Shown piece by piece: positions 45,084 to 54,609 of a stretch of 64,000 nucleotides of DNA. Location of the stretch: NCBI GenBank assembly GCA_947648875.1, contig CANSPM010000005.1, positions 1-64,000 on the forward strand, read 5' to 3'. Below the pieces are notes generated by a model. It did not search any database. It was given only the letters and a program-made list of their open reading frames with translations, and had not been told where the DNA came from. Within the stretch, counting starts at the first letter, position 1, and the number at the start of each line of letters is the position of its first letter. The stretch comes from an uncultured Lachnospiraceae bacterium. Its GTDB lineage: Bacteria; Bacillota; Clostridia; Lachnospirales; Lachnospiraceae. Position numbers and translations under genes: made by a program.

Positions 45084-47167
45084 TCTTTTCCTTTCTGGCC
45101 GTCCATCAGGGCGTGCAGAAAGGTCGAGGGCAGCCTGGGGCGTTCCTTCGTCCCGGTCTGGTACAGAAGTTCCAGGCTGTCCCTTGCGCGAGTCATCCCT
45201 ACATAGAACAGCCTTCTCTCCTCTTCCAGGAGCGTCTCTGTAACAGCTTCCCCTGTTCTGAACTTTGGTATATTTCCCTCGTTGACGTCCATTATAAATA
45301 CCCGGTCATATTCCAGGCCCTTAGCGGCATGCATTGTCAATATATGTAGACCTTCTCTTTTCGCAGCCGCATGGTTTTGGATGTTTTTACTGTTTTGCGC
45401 ATTTCCAGAATTATCTGCCCCCGTGAACCGGGCGGTTGCCTGTTCCTGACTCTGTTCCCAGTTTTTGAAGTTATCATACCCCCTACAGTCTTCCTCCAGC
45501 CAGTCCAACACCTCCAGCCAGTTTTCCAACAGTTCTCTGTTACCCCCTGCTCTCTGGCGCAAATAGTCCTCATATCCAAACCCCCTGCGTATGAAGGTAA
45601 TACCCAGTTCCAGGGAAAAGCGCCCCAGTTGTTCCAGCTTTCTCTCAAACTGTTCCACATCTCTTACAGCCGCCGGATTCTCGTATGGCGCTCCACTGTA
45701 AAACTGTATGATTCGAGCGAAATCCACAACCGGACTACCCATCGCTTCCCTGCCAACCCGAAGCCTGGGACGATTCCAGATTCTCAAAAAGAGCTGTCTC
45801 TCCCTGCATCCGTATGCCGCCCGGAAGTAATCTGTCACATCCCTTGCCACAAAGTGTTCATATACACTGCTGATCTTCTCCCTGGTCACATAGGGGATTC
45901 CTGCCTGCGTAAGCTGCGCCGCAAAAACTCCCATCAGACTGTTGGTACGAAACAGCACAGCGAAACGATCCAATTCCCGGGACGTCTTGCCCTCACATTG
46001 CTCCAGCACGTAAAGCCGCTCCTCCCTGCTCCCCTGAAATCCCTTCACCAGCACGCTGCCGCCCCTCTCCCTTCCTGATGTCAACTTTTTATCCACTCGT
46101 TGTTGATTGCAGGAAATCACTTTGGCCGAGGCATCCACAATCTCCGGGGCACAGCGATAGTTCCTGCCCAGTATCACCTGGGACAGGGCACAGATGGAAA
46201 AATCCGTATTGGCATGGTTTTCTCCCATTTCTCTGCCTTTACCCTCTTTGTCCCCCCATGAGCAGGCATCGGTGCTAATGGAAGCTGTATACTCTTCCCG
46301 AAAGCGCCGCATAATATCTGGATCTGCTCCCCGGAAGCCATAGATGGCCTGGTCATCATCCCCCACCACAAACAGATTTCCTTTGGAAGTACAGAGCTTC
46401 TTTAGAATCTCATACTGCATCGGATTGCAGTCCTGAAATTCATCCACCATAATATAACTATACCGCCTGCGCCAATACCGCAAAAGTTCCGTATCATGCC
46501 CAAGTTCCCAATCTGTCAGTGTTAGCAGATCATCCAGATCCATCTGCCTGCGCTGTTCTTTCTGCCGTTCATAGCCTTGGCGAATCTCCTCATAATACTC
46601 TCTCCAAAGTTCTGGCAGCCGCTCCCTGCTCTCATAGGGCCGCCCCGTATTTTTTCCATAACTGATAACCGCCAGTATGCGGCTGATTTCCTCCCGACTC
46701 ACCGGATCAAAATATTGGCTGATCTCTTGCCGCCTTATCTTAATCTCCCGGAGCAGCGGATAGAGGATTCTTTGTTTGTCAGTCTCTCCTATTATGCGAT
46801 AATGGGTATACCTCTCAGAACTTCTGAGAATTTGATAAAAGAAAGAATGAAAAGTCCCGAAACTCACCTGCCCGGCCCGAACATGCACGTCTGCATCTGC
46901 ACAGGCAGGGCATTTCTCTGCCATTTCCATATATCTAATCTGCATGGATCTGGCAGCCTCTCTAGTAAAAGTGATGACCAGAATCTGGTCAGGAGATATC
47001 TGCCGATTCTGTATCAGATGCAGGATGCGGCTGGTCAACACATGCGTTTTGCCGGAGCCGGGGCCTGCTGTCACCAGCATGGGTCCCTCTCCGTGCATCA
47101 CCGCCGTGCGCTGTCTATCACTGAGGCGATTGTACAAATTCGCATCTCCATTCTCCTGATTATGCAT
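45047..47167 (-). CDS. UvrD/PcrA-type superfamily I DNA helicase
   Basis: This 706-residue helicase shows Q-motif and Walker A (LSDRQRTAVMHGEGP, TAGPGSGKTHVLTSR), motif Ia (VITFTREAARSM), Walker B (IMVDEFQDCNPMQYEIL), motif III (VVGDDDQAIYGFRGAD), motif IV (ILGRNYRC), motif V (TMHAAKGLEYDRVFI) and motif VI (RRLFYVGMTRARDSLEL). It is somewhat shorter than PcrA and lacks the usual C-terminal RNA-polymerase-binding region, so it may be a paralogue. It overlaps the gltX stop upstream by 8 bp and is probably co-transcribed with it. Confidence 0.92.
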   Translation of the reverse strand: MHNQENGDANLYNRLSDRQRTAVMHGEGPMLVTAGPGSGKTHVLTSRILHLIQNRQISPDQILVITFTREAARSMQIRYMEMAEKCPACADADVHVRAGQVSFGTFHSFFYQILRSSERYTHYRIIGETDKQRILYPLLREIKIRRQEISQYFDPVSREEISRILAVISYGKNTGRPYESRERLPELWREYYEEIRQGYERQKEQRRQMDLDDLLTLTDWELGHDTELLRYWRRRYSYIMVDEFQDCNPMQYEILKKLCTSKGNLFVVGDDDQAIYGFRGADPDIMRRFREEYTASISTDACSWGDKEGKGREMGENHANTDFSICALSQVILGRNYRCAPEIVDASAKVISCNQQRVDKKLTSGRERGGSVLVKGFQGSREERLYVLEQCEGKTSRELDRFAVLFRTNSLMGVFAAQLTQAGIPYVTREKISSVYEHFVARDVTDYFRAAYGCRERQLFLRIWNRPRLRVGREAMGSPVVDFARIIQFYSGAPYENPAAVRDVEQFERKLEQLGRFSLELGITFIRRGFGYEDYLRQRAGGNRELLENWLEVLDWLEEDCRGYDNFKNWEQSQEQATARFTGADNSGNAQNSKNIQNHAAAKREGLHILTMHAAKGLEYDRVFIMDVNEGNIPKFRTGEAVTETLLEEERRLFYVGMTRARDSLELLYQTGTKERPRLPSTFLHALMDGQKGKDYSSSGRISSNS

Positions 47168-48617
47168 TCTGTAGCATTTCTATGCCCTTGCGGATGCGCC
47201 GCAGGGACTCCTCCTTGCCCAGAATCTCCATGATTTCAGTGGCCCCGGCGGGAGTCATCTGCTTGCCGGACACAGCGGTACGAACCGGCCACATCACAAA
47301 GCCATTCTTGCAGCCCTTCCGCTCCACATACCCGCTCAACACCTGGTACAGAGCGTCATTGCTGTAATTCTCCTGGACCTCCAGGATAGGCAACACCTCC
47401 CTGAGAACCTCCAGCGAAGAAACCGTATCCGTCTTCATCTTTTTATGGTTGTACATGGCCACGTCATACACGGGCATCTCCCTGAAAAAGTCCACCATAT
47501 CAGCAATGTCCGTAAATACTTCCACACGGGTCTTGACCATGGCGGCAATCTTTTTCAGGTCAAAATTCCCGGGCAGCGCCAACCGCAGATAGGGCTCTGC
47601 CATCTCATAGAACACATCAAAATCCATGGCCTTGATATACTCACCGTTCATCCAGCGGAGCTTTACGATATCAAATACAGCAGGAGACTTACTGATGCGA
47701 CGGTAATCAAAATTCTCAATCAGCTCCCGCAAACTGAAAATTTCCCTGTTGTCCTCCGGACTCCACCCCAGGAGCGCAATATAGTTTATAATGGCTTCCG
47801 TCACGAACCCCTGCTCCAAGAGATCCTCAAAAGAAGCATGACCACTTCTCTTAGCTAGCTTCTTATGATTTTCATCGGTGATCAAGGGCAGGTGGATGTA
47901 TACAGGCACCTGCCATCCAAAGGCTTCATACAGACGCACATATTTGGGGGAGGAAGACAGATACTCGTTGCCCCGCACCACATGGGTGATATTCATTGTG
48001 TGATCGTCCACCACATTGGCAAAATTATAAGTGGGGAAGCCATCGGACTTGATCAGAATCATATCATCCAGCTCACTGTTCTCCACCGTGATATCGCCGT
48101 AGAGTTCGTCATGGAAAGTGGTGCTTCCCTCATTGGGAATATTTTGGCGAATCACAAAGGGCCTGCCCGCATTCAGATAATCTTGCACCTCTTCTATGGA
48201 AAGCCCCAGGCAGTGCTTGTCATAAATACGGATCTCCTTGCCTTCCACTACCTCTGTCTTCAGGGAAGCCAGCCTCTCCCTGTCGCAGAAACAGTAATAG
48301 GCCTCTCCCTTGTCGATGAGTTCCTTGGCATATTTCATATAGATGCCTGTTTTCATGCGCTCGCTCTGCACATAAGGACCATATCCGCCGTCCTTATCCG
48401 GCCCTTCGTCATGAACCAGCCCTGTCTTAGCCATGGTGCGGTAGATAATCTCTATGGCTCCGTCCACAAAACGCTCCTGGTCTGTGTCCTCAATGCGAAG
48501 CATAAAATCCCCTCCCGCATGCTTCGCGATCAAAAACTCATATAATGCCGACCGCAGGTTTCCCACATGCATTTTTCCCGTGGGACTGGGGGCATATCTT
48601 GTCCTTATCTTCTCCAT
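47160..48617 (-). CDS. gltX: Glutamyl-tRNA synthetase
   Basis: GltX charges tRNA-Glu, and in organisms that use GatCAB also tRNA-Gln. The 485-residue class I enzyme has the HIGH-equivalent in RYAPSPTGKMHVGNLRSALY and the KMSKS-equivalent in HKKLAKRSGHASF. The C-terminal anticodon-binding domain is complete. The 170-bp upstream region shows no T-box. It starts 8 bp into the uvrD-type overlap, implying a shared transcript. Confidence 0.96.
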   Translation of the reverse strand: MEKIRTRYAPSPTGKMHVGNLRSALYEFLIAKHAGGDFMLRIEDTDQERFVDGAIEIIYRTMAKTGLVHDEGPDKDGGYGPYVQSERMKTGIYMKYAKELIDKGEAYYCFCDRERLASLKTEVVEGKEIRIYDKHCLGLSIEEVQDYLNAGRPFVIRQNIPNEGSTTFHDELYGDITVENSELDDMILIKSDGFPTYNFANVVDDHTMNITHVVRGNEYLSSSPKYVRLYEAFGWQVPVYIHLPLITDENHKKLAKRSGHASFEDLLEQGFVTEAIINYIALLGWSPEDNREIFSLRELIENFDYRRISKSPAVFDIVKLRWMNGEYIKAMDFDVFYEMAEPYLRLALPGNFDLKKIAAMVKTRVEVFTDIADMVDFFREMPVYDVAMYNHKKMKTDTVSSLEVLREVLPILEVQENYSNDALYQVLSGYVERKGCKNGFVMWPVRTAVSGKQMTPAGATEIMEILGKEESLRRIRKGIEMLQNA

Positions 48618-48787
48618 CTCTCTTTTTCCTTTCTATTATCTATATATGGCGATTAAATCTAACTTACAGACCCTATAAACAGCCATGCTCCTCCATTTCA
48701 GGCCGTTCTTAATTTTTCACGGGAAAGCACACTGTCTGAACCATACTGTTTGATATTTCCTCCTGCTTCTTCGCTGACTATTGAGGA

Positions 48788-50311
48788 TTATTTGATCTCT
48801 GGCTCTGCCTCATCTCTCTTTTGCGGAGGAACCTTATAACGGGCGGATTCTTTAAATTTATTAAGTTCTTTTGCGGCCTGATTCAGCGCAATGTTCGTTC
48901 CAGCTCCCGCAATACAACCGCCCGGACAGGCCATACCCTCTATCAGACATCCGTTTTTCTTGCCTGCCTTGGCCAGCAGCAACACTTTTCGGCACTCCGT
49001 AAGACTCTCGGCGTGCTCTATGTGTACCGCAGTTCCGGGATAGTAGGTTTTGATACACTCCTCAATGGCAGACGACACACCGCCCGCCACTCCATATCCC
49101 CGCCCTGCGGCAGTGGCGTCCTCCATGCGGTCCATGGCCCGGATCTCCTTTACCAAAATGCCCCTGGCCTCGAACATGCCTGCCAATTCCTCAAATGTAA
49201 TGACAAAGTCCACATCGGACCGAACCGAAGCACGCATGGCCTCCAATTTCTTGGACGCACAGGGCCCAATAAACACCACCAGGGCGTCTGCATGCTCCTC
49301 CTTAATCCTTCTGGCTGTGGCCACCATGGGAGTCAGTTCCGGGCTGATTTTGTCGATAGTCTCCGGAAAAAGGCGTTCCGCCATCATAATCCAGGAAGGG
49401 CAGCAGGAAGTCAGGCTGAAAGCCTGTTTACCTGTGGCAACTTCCTGTACATAGTGCTCTGCCTCAGCCATACAGCCCGCATCCGCACCAATGGCTGTCT
49501 CATACACATCCGCAAAGCCCAATTCCTTTAAAGCCGTTTTAAACATATCCGGCGTCACCTCTGATCCAAACTGTCCCACAAAGGCAGGGGCCACCTGGGC
49601 AATCACGCTCCTTCCGGACTGCATGGCCCGAATCAGCTGAAAAATCTGAGATTTGTCCGCCACGGCGCCAAAAGGACAGCTGACCATGCACTGGCCACAG
49701 GATACACACATATCATTGTCAATTACCGCCCTGCCGCGTGCATCGCTCTTGATGGCACCCAGGCCGCATGCCGCCTTACAGGGACGTTCTCTGTGCGTGA
49801 TGGCATCATAAGGGCAAATCTCTTTACATTTACCGCACTTAATGCACTTGTCCTGCTCTATAACAGACTTTCCCTTTACAAAATGAATAGCGCCCTTGGG
49901 GCATACCAACTGACAGGGATGCGCTACACAGCCCATGCAGGTATTGGTGACTTCATACATATTTTCCGGACAGGCGTTACAGGCCGACGGAATCACCTGC
50001 ATCAAAGGAGGCTCGTAGTATTTTTCGGCCACATTGCTCTCCTCCATGCCCTCGGTCAGATGGCCGGGACGTCCTCTGTTCTCCGGTCTCAGGCTCATCC
50101 CCATGGCCAAGCGGATTCTTTCCCGGATAATTGCCCGATCTCTGTATACACTTTCCCAGTATTCAGATTCTTCGTAATCCACCAGCTTGTAGGGCAGGGC
50201 TTCCATATCGTCTTTCAGATTTATGGAGGTATAGGCTAGATTTGCCACCTCCCGAAACACCATGCGCCTGCGCTGCCGAATAGGTGTATCAATTCCTCTC
50301 ATGCTGCTCAT
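48788..50311 (-). CDS. [FeFe] hydrogenase, group B-like monomer
   Basis: This protein of about 507 residues carries an N-terminal cysteine-rich region (SACNACPENMYEVT, CMGCVAHPCQLVCPKGAI). Two [4Fe-4S] ferredoxin clusters follow (CIKCGKCKEICP, CVSCGQCMVSCP). The H-cluster motifs are P1 TSCCPSWIMM, P2 FIGPCASKKLEA and P3 EGMACPGGCIAGAG. The extra cysteine pattern and the IGPC form of P2 fit group B enzymes, whose physiological role is unclear, rather than the standard prototypical enzyme with MPC. It may oxidise or evolve H2 with ferredoxin. I choose the ATG at 50311 behind GGGAG. No maturase genes are in the window. Confidence 0.88.
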   Translation of the reverse strand: MSSMRGIDTPIRQRRRMVFREVANLAYTSINLKDDMEALPYKLVDYEESEYWESVYRDRAIIRERIRLAMGMSLRPENRGRPGHLTEGMEESNVAEKYYEPPLMQVIPSACNACPENMYEVTNTCMGCVAHPCQLVCPKGAIHFVKGKSVIEQDKCIKCGKCKEICPYDAITHRERPCKAACGLGAIKSDARGRAVIDNDMCVSCGQCMVSCPFGAVADKSQIFQLIRAMQSGRSVIAQVAPAFVGQFGSEVTPDMFKTALKELGFADVYETAIGADAGCMAEAEHYVQEVATGKQAFSLTSCCPSWIMMAERLFPETIDKISPELTPMVATARRIKEEHADALVVFIGPCASKKLEAMRASVRSDVDFVITFEELAGMFEARGILVKEIRAMDRMEDATAAGRGYGVAGGVSSAIEECIKTYYPGTAVHIEHAESLTECRKVLLLAKAGKKNGCLIEGMACPGGCIAGAGTNIALNQAAKELNKFKESARYKVPPQKRDEAEPEIK

Positions 50312-50346
50312 AAACAATTCTCCCGCTTCAAAAGATTATCCGGAAA

Positions 50347-50991
50347 CTATGCGATCTGCCCAAGCTGCTCTTTAATGGTACGCAGTTCCGTCTCCAGAAT
50401 ACTGACACGTATTGCTATCATTTCCTTTTCATCATCTGTCTTTGTCGCTTCCCGCAGCCTCCGATATAAATCCTGATGGCCCTCCGCAACGCGCATTATA
50501 CTCGAACGGATCTCATTTTCCAGAGTCAACTTGACAGCTGTAACATCACATTCCAGCTGGTCCTGTTTTTCTTTGAGTTCACCAATTTCATTTTCCAGCC
50601 CTTCAAGCTTTTCCTTAAACCCTCTGAATTCGCTCTCCAGCCTGTCAAGCCTTTCCTTAAATTCTCTGAACTCGCTCTCCAGCCTGTCAAGTCTTTCCTT
50701 AAATTCTCTGAATTCGCTCTCCAACCTGTCAAGTCTTTCCTTAAATTCTCTGAACTCACTCCCCAGCCTGTCAAGCCTTTCCTTAAATTCTCTGAACTCG
50801 CTCTCCAGCCTGTCAAGTCTTCCATTAAATTCCACAAACATGCTCTCCAGCCTGTCAAGTCTTCCATTAAATTCCACAAACATGCTCTCCAGCCTGTCAA
50901 GTCTTCCATTAAATTCCACAAACATACTCTCCAGCTTGTCGATCTTGTCCAGTTTGGCAAGAATCAAATCCAGTTTTTCACTTTCTGTCAT
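50347..50991 (-). CDS. Tandem 14-residue coiled-coil repeat protein
   Basis: This protein of about 214 residues consists mainly of ten successive 14-residue units such as RLDRLESEFREFKE and RLDRLESMFVEFNG, with hydrophobic residues at 3-4 spacing, a long parallel coiled coil. The short N-terminus (MTESEKLDLILAKLDKI) and the helical C-terminus (about 145-214) are not repeated. No signal or membrane segment is present. I choose the ATG at 50991 behind GGAGGGTATGTT. I know no function; scaffold or multimerisation is a guess. Confidence 0.75.
   Translation of the reverse strand: MTESEKLDLILAKLDKIDKLESMFVEFNGRLDRLESMFVEFNGRLDRLESMFVEFNGRLDRLESEFREFKERLDRLGSEFREFKERLDRLESEFREFKERLDRLESEFREFKERLDRLESEFRGFKEKLEGLENEIGELKEKQDQLECDVTAVKLTLENEIRSSIMRVAEGHQDLYRRLREATKTDDEKEMIAIRVSILETELRTIKEQLGQIA
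50600..50945 (-). repeat. 42-bp tandem repeat array coding for the coiled coil
   Basis: The DNA repeats a 42-bp unit, with three units near 50815-50940 nearly identical at DNA level (ATTAAATTCCACAAACATGC shared). Others form a second subtype (TTAAATTCTCTGAACTCGC). Recent duplication and likely copy-number variation follow from this. The boundaries are approximate. Confidence 0.85.
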
Positions 50992-51283
50992 AACATACCC
51001 TCCATACCTTGTCTGTTGTACAGGAAAAATTCCAGTATTATCCGCATTCCAGATATCTGTCCTGAAAATCTCCTGCCTGTATTCAGTTGCGTTCGGTTTG
51101 AATTTCAAGCATAGATTTCCTGATCTTCTGAAATGAGAAAAGTCCTAGTGAAAAAGAATATATGCTTTGAAAGTATAGTAGCATATGCAAACTGGAATTG
51201 CAAGCGAAATTTTCTCTCCTTAAAGCAATTTCTGCCAGATATTCTGCTTATGGACTTGAAAAATCGCTTTGCAACCCCAATTT
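50992..51283. other. Intergenic region between feoB and the coiled-coil gene
   Basis: This 292-bp AT-rich gap follows the feoB stop on the minus strand and leads into the coiled-coil gene. It contains no convincing ORF. A possible -10 TATACT lies near 51175, without a good -35. No Fur box was recognised. Confidence 0.4.
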
Positions 51284-53299
51284 TCATGGCAACAGGCTTC
51301 CGATCTGGTATACCAGTGTAGTTACACCCCAAGCCAACGCCAGTTCAAAGGCAATCATTTTCAGGGTAAATATCCAGGAACCGCTCTCTTTTTTTACGGT
51401 GGCCACCGTAGCCACACAGGGCACATACAACAGACAGAACAGCATCAAGCAGTAGGCGTTCAAAGGTCCGAAGCCGGGATAAGCCGCCTGCACATTAGCG
51501 ATAATGGTCTCCATGCCCGCCGCTGAATTGGCATTGGATACACCAAAGAGCACCGCAAAACTGGACACCACCACTTCCTTGGCGGAAATTCCGGACAAGA
51601 GTGCCACACCGATCTGCCACATGCCCAGTCCCGCCGGAGATAACACCGGCGCCAAAAATCGCCCGATCACCGCGCCAAAGCTGTCTGCGGGATTGTCCAC
51701 CATGCCTTCCATGCCAAAGTTCAGCACAAACCAGATTACTATAGAAGCCAGGAAAATAGTGGTTCCTGCCTTTGAGAGATAATCCCTCACCTTGTTGAAC
51801 ACATAAATTCGGATCGTACGGGCGTTTGGTCTCTTATACTCCGGCAGCTCAATCAACAGGGAGTCATTGGTCTTCCCCTTCTCCAGTCGGTTAATCACCC
51901 TGGCGGATAAAATGGCGATTACCATGCCCACCACATACAGAGAGAATGCCACGATCCCTGCGCATTTCGGGAAAAACATACCGGAAAATAACACATAGAT
52001 AGGCAGTCTGGCCGAACAGGACATAAAGGGCGTCACCAACATGGTCTTACGCCGGTCGCGCTCCGTCTCCAGCGCCCTGGTGGCCATGATGGCGGGCACG
52101 GTACAGCCAAACCCCAGGATCATGGGCAGGAATGCCTTTCCCGACAGGCCCACCTTCCCCATGACAGAATCCATCACATAGGCAACTCTGGACATATAGC
52201 CGCTGTCCTCCAGCACTGCCAGAGCCAGAAAAAGGATAAAGATATTGGGCAGAAAAGTCAGGATTCCCCCCACTCCGGCGATAATGCCGTCCACCACCAG
52301 AGACTGGAGCCAGCCCGCCACATGCATGGCCGCAAACAGTCCGTTCACGGAATGAGAAAAAAGTTCCAGCCCCTGTTCGAACACTCCTTTTAGCAGATCT
52401 CCCACGGTAAAAGTCAAAAAGAACACCAGACACATAATCAGCAAAAATATGGGTACCCCCAACACCGGATGGGTCAGCAGCCGGTCCGCCCTGTCCGTGG
52501 TGGCCGCCTTTTTATCCCTGTGGAACAGAGTATCCGCCACCACATGCTCAATGTAGGCATATTTGCACTGTATAATATCTTTTTCATAGCTTCGGTCCAC
52601 CACGTTGACGGTCTGGATGGGATGCTCTTTCCTTACCTCCTCGTCATCCTCCAGCAGCTTGATAGCATGCCATCTGACGGAAGAATGGGTGGGATAATGC
52701 GCCTGCATCATCACGGACAGCTTGGCAATCCTGTCCTCAATCTCTTGAGGATAGTCCAATATGTATTCCTCCGCACCCTCTTCATAATGATGAATCACAG
52801 CATGGAGCAGGATATCCAGCCCCGTGCGTCTGGCGGCGGATACCGGCACCACCGGGATACCGCCCAAAAGTTCCGGCAGACGGTGCAGATCAATCTCCAT
52901 CCCCCTCTCTTTTACAATGTCCATCATATTCAGAGCCAATACCACCGGTTTCCCCAGTTCCAGCAGCTGTAGTGTCAGATAGAGATTGCGCTCCAGAGCG
53001 GAGGCGTCCACAATATTGACAATCACGTCAATATCGTCATCCATAACACAACTACGGGTTACTTTCTCTTCTATAGTATAGCAGGTCAGGGAATAGATGC
53101 CCGGCGTGTCCACCAGTTTGATTCCCATGCCCTCATACGCCGTCTCTCCCTCCACTTTTTCCACCGTAACCCCGGGCCAGTTGGCCACCTTCAGCCGGGA
53201 GCCTGTAAGGGCATTGAACAGGGTGGTCTTGCCACAGTTGGGATTGCCCACGCAGGCCACATGAATGTATTTTTTGTCAGGTGTATTTTGTTTCTCCAT
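51284..53299 (-). CDS. feoB: Ferrous iron transporter FeoB
   Basis: FeoB imports Fe(II) across the membrane. The N-terminal G domain shows G1 VGNPNCGKTTLFNALTG, G3 DTPGIYSL and G4 LNMMD. A helical insert follows (about 160-270), and then the membrane domain with two Gate regions and about eight transmembrane segments (GGILTFLPNIFILFLAL, CSARLPIYVL, GLGMWQIGVALLSGISAKE). I choose the ATG at 53299 behind AAGAGGATATA, giving 671 residues. It lies in a feoA-lipoprotein-feoB order on the same strand. Confidence 0.96.
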   Translation of the reverse strand: MEKQNTPDKKYIHVACVGNPNCGKTTLFNALTGSRLKVANWPGVTVEKVEGETAYEGMGIKLVDTPGIYSLTCYTIEEKVTRSCVMDDDIDVIVNIVDASALERNLYLTLQLLELGKPVVLALNMMDIVKERGMEIDLHRLPELLGGIPVVPVSAARRTGLDILLHAVIHHYEEGAEEYILDYPQEIEDRIAKLSVMMQAHYPTHSSVRWHAIKLLEDDEEVRKEHPIQTVNVVDRSYEKDIIQCKYAYIEHVVADTLFHRDKKAATTDRADRLLTHPVLGVPIFLLIMCLVFFLTFTVGDLLKGVFEQGLELFSHSVNGLFAAMHVAGWLQSLVVDGIIAGVGGILTFLPNIFILFLALAVLEDSGYMSRVAYVMDSVMGKVGLSGKAFLPMILGFGCTVPAIMATRALETERDRRKTMLVTPFMSCSARLPIYVLFSGMFFPKCAGIVAFSLYVVGMVIAILSARVINRLEKGKTNDSLLIELPEYKRPNARTIRIYVFNKVRDYLSKAGTTIFLASIVIWFVLNFGMEGMVDNPADSFGAVIGRFLAPVLSPAGLGMWQIGVALLSGISAKEVVVSSFAVLFGVSNANSAAGMETIIANVQAAYPGFGPLNAYCLMLFCLLYVPCVATVATVKKESGSWIFTLKMIAFELALAWGVTTLVYQIGSLLP

Positions 53300-53366
53300 T
53301 ATATCCTCTTTTCGTCGTATCAGATGCTTTTTCAGGGTCTGGCACAAGCCGGTTTTCATCTATCCA

Positions 53367-54194
53367 TCATGGAAATGTGTCGGTGGAATGAACTCCCGGA
53401 ACATCCGTGTCATATTCCTCGTAACCGATCATTTCAAAGTCTCCATTCCGGTATTTATATTCGTAAGTTGCGGACGAACTTACGCTGTCGACCGCCCAGC
53501 CACGGATCACCTGTTCCTCCTCATCAGCCGCATAGTTGGGAATCTTTTCAAATCCCGACTTATAGTGATAGAAACCATTTTCATACACATAGACGCCGTA
53601 TATATAATCCCCCCTGCTTCCATTCTGTCCCAGACTGATAACCAGATCTTCCCTGCCATCAAAAGTAACGTCCTCAAAATACGCCTCAAAGTCGCAGGCA
53701 TCCCATACATAACGGTCTTTTGAATGGTTCTCCCAATCCTTGGATGGATAATCCACATGCAGCACCCGGATGTCCTCTCCCTCCAGGAAGAAAAACCAGT
53801 CCTCTTTATGCCGGTAATTGTCTGGCGGATATTCCCTGTACTGTACCCGTACCCGCAGACAGCTTTTCATTTCGTTCACCCACTCAAAAGCTTCTATCTC
53901 CGTGTCATCGCATGAAATCATGTTTTCTTTTATATTATCCGTTACGCTTTCAACCAGCTTGACCCCCTGCTCATTTTCCCCTATGCCCGGAGGTATCTGA
54001 TCTCGCAGGCCTGCAATATCTGCCGGAGGCCCTTTTTCCGCATGGGCAGAAGACGTCATGGCATCCACAGGCTCTTGTCCGCCGCAAGCTGTCATGGACA
54101 TGAATATCTGCCACGCCATAATCATACCGAACAGTCTGTAACACACTGGCTTTCCCCGTCTTGCGACAGTATTTCTGCGCAGTTTCCACCACAT
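53367..54194 (-). CDS. Putative lipoprotein within the feo locus
   Basis: This protein of about 275 residues begins with a basic stretch and a hydrophobic segment ending in a lipobox-like MSMTACGG. The cysteine would be lipidated and the rest exported. The C-terminal half (about 150-275) has acidic beta-type sequence with DVTFDGREDLVISLGQNG, reminiscent of FG-GAP or XAC2610-like beta-propeller proteins. I choose the ATG at 54194 behind GGAAGG. Its place between feoA and feoB suggests a link with iron uptake, but no known Feo component matches it. Confidence 0.7.
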   Translation of the reverse strand: MWWKLRRNTVARRGKPVCYRLFGMIMAWQIFMSMTACGGQEPVDAMTSSAHAEKGPPADIAGLRDQIPPGIGENEQGVKLVESVTDNIKENMISCDDTEIEAFEWVNEMKSCLRVRVQYREYPPDNYRHKEDWFFFLEGEDIRVLHVDYPSKDWENHSKDRYVWDACDFEAYFEDVTFDGREDLVISLGQNGSRGDYIYGVYVYENGFYHYKSGFEKIPNYAADEEEQVIRGWAVDSVSSSATYEYKYRNGDFEMIGYEEYDTDVPGVHSTDTFP

Positions 54195-54199
54195 ATAAA

Positions 54200-54433
54200 T
54201 CAGCCTTCCGCCAGACATTCTCTGACTTCTATGTTGGCAGACAAATGCCTGCCCAGAGCCAGCCGCGTCCCTCTTACCTGGATGATCAGCGCCCCCTGTT
54301 TTTTTCGATTGAGCACCCTGATCCTGGTGCCGTCATTGAGTCCCAGAGCCTGTAGCCGCCGAGTCACGGCCTCCTCCACATACAGGCCCTCCACCAGATA
54401 TTCCTGTTCTTTCCTCGCTTCGTACAATGTCAT
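54200..54433 (-). CDS. feoA: FeoA-type SH3-like protein
   Basis: FeoA is a small cytosolic partner of FeoB. The 77-residue sequence has the SH3-like pattern RRLQALGLNDGTRIRVLNRKK and LALGRHLSANIEV. The ORF-track start is a TTG; I choose the ATG at 54433 behind GGGGATGG, which gives the normal length. It precedes the lipoprotein gene by only 5 bp. Confidence 0.9.
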   Translation of the reverse strand: MTLYEARKEQEYLVEGLYVEEAVTRRLQALGLNDGTRIRVLNRKKQGALIIQVRGTRLALGRHLSANIEVRECLAEG

Positions 54434-54561
54434 ACTTTCCATCCCCATACTACAGGCCAATCCAGCCAGACTATGCCGCCACTATTCATGCACTGCCTTT
54501 TAACATACTAATTATAGTCCTCCGCAGCTAACTCGTCAATAAGAAAGCATTTCTCAGACAA

Positions 54562-54600
54562 TAAAACAGGCTTTCCCTTCTGTTACACCGGAAAGCCTGT
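54562..54600 (-). terminator. Intrinsic terminator of ppa
   Basis: ACAGGCTTTCC and GGGAAAGCCTGT pair with a loop of about 12 bases and are followed by TTTATTG on the minus strand, about 10 bp after the ppa stop. Confidence 0.85.
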
Positions 54601-54609
54601 CCCCACTTT

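Noticed and set aside
48618-48787. T-box leader for gltX
   Set aside because: No T-box sequence (TGGNACCGCG-like) or specifier stem is visible.
50600-50945. 42-bp repeats as a CRISPR array
   Set aside because: Units are contiguous without spacers and code for a continuous coiled coil.
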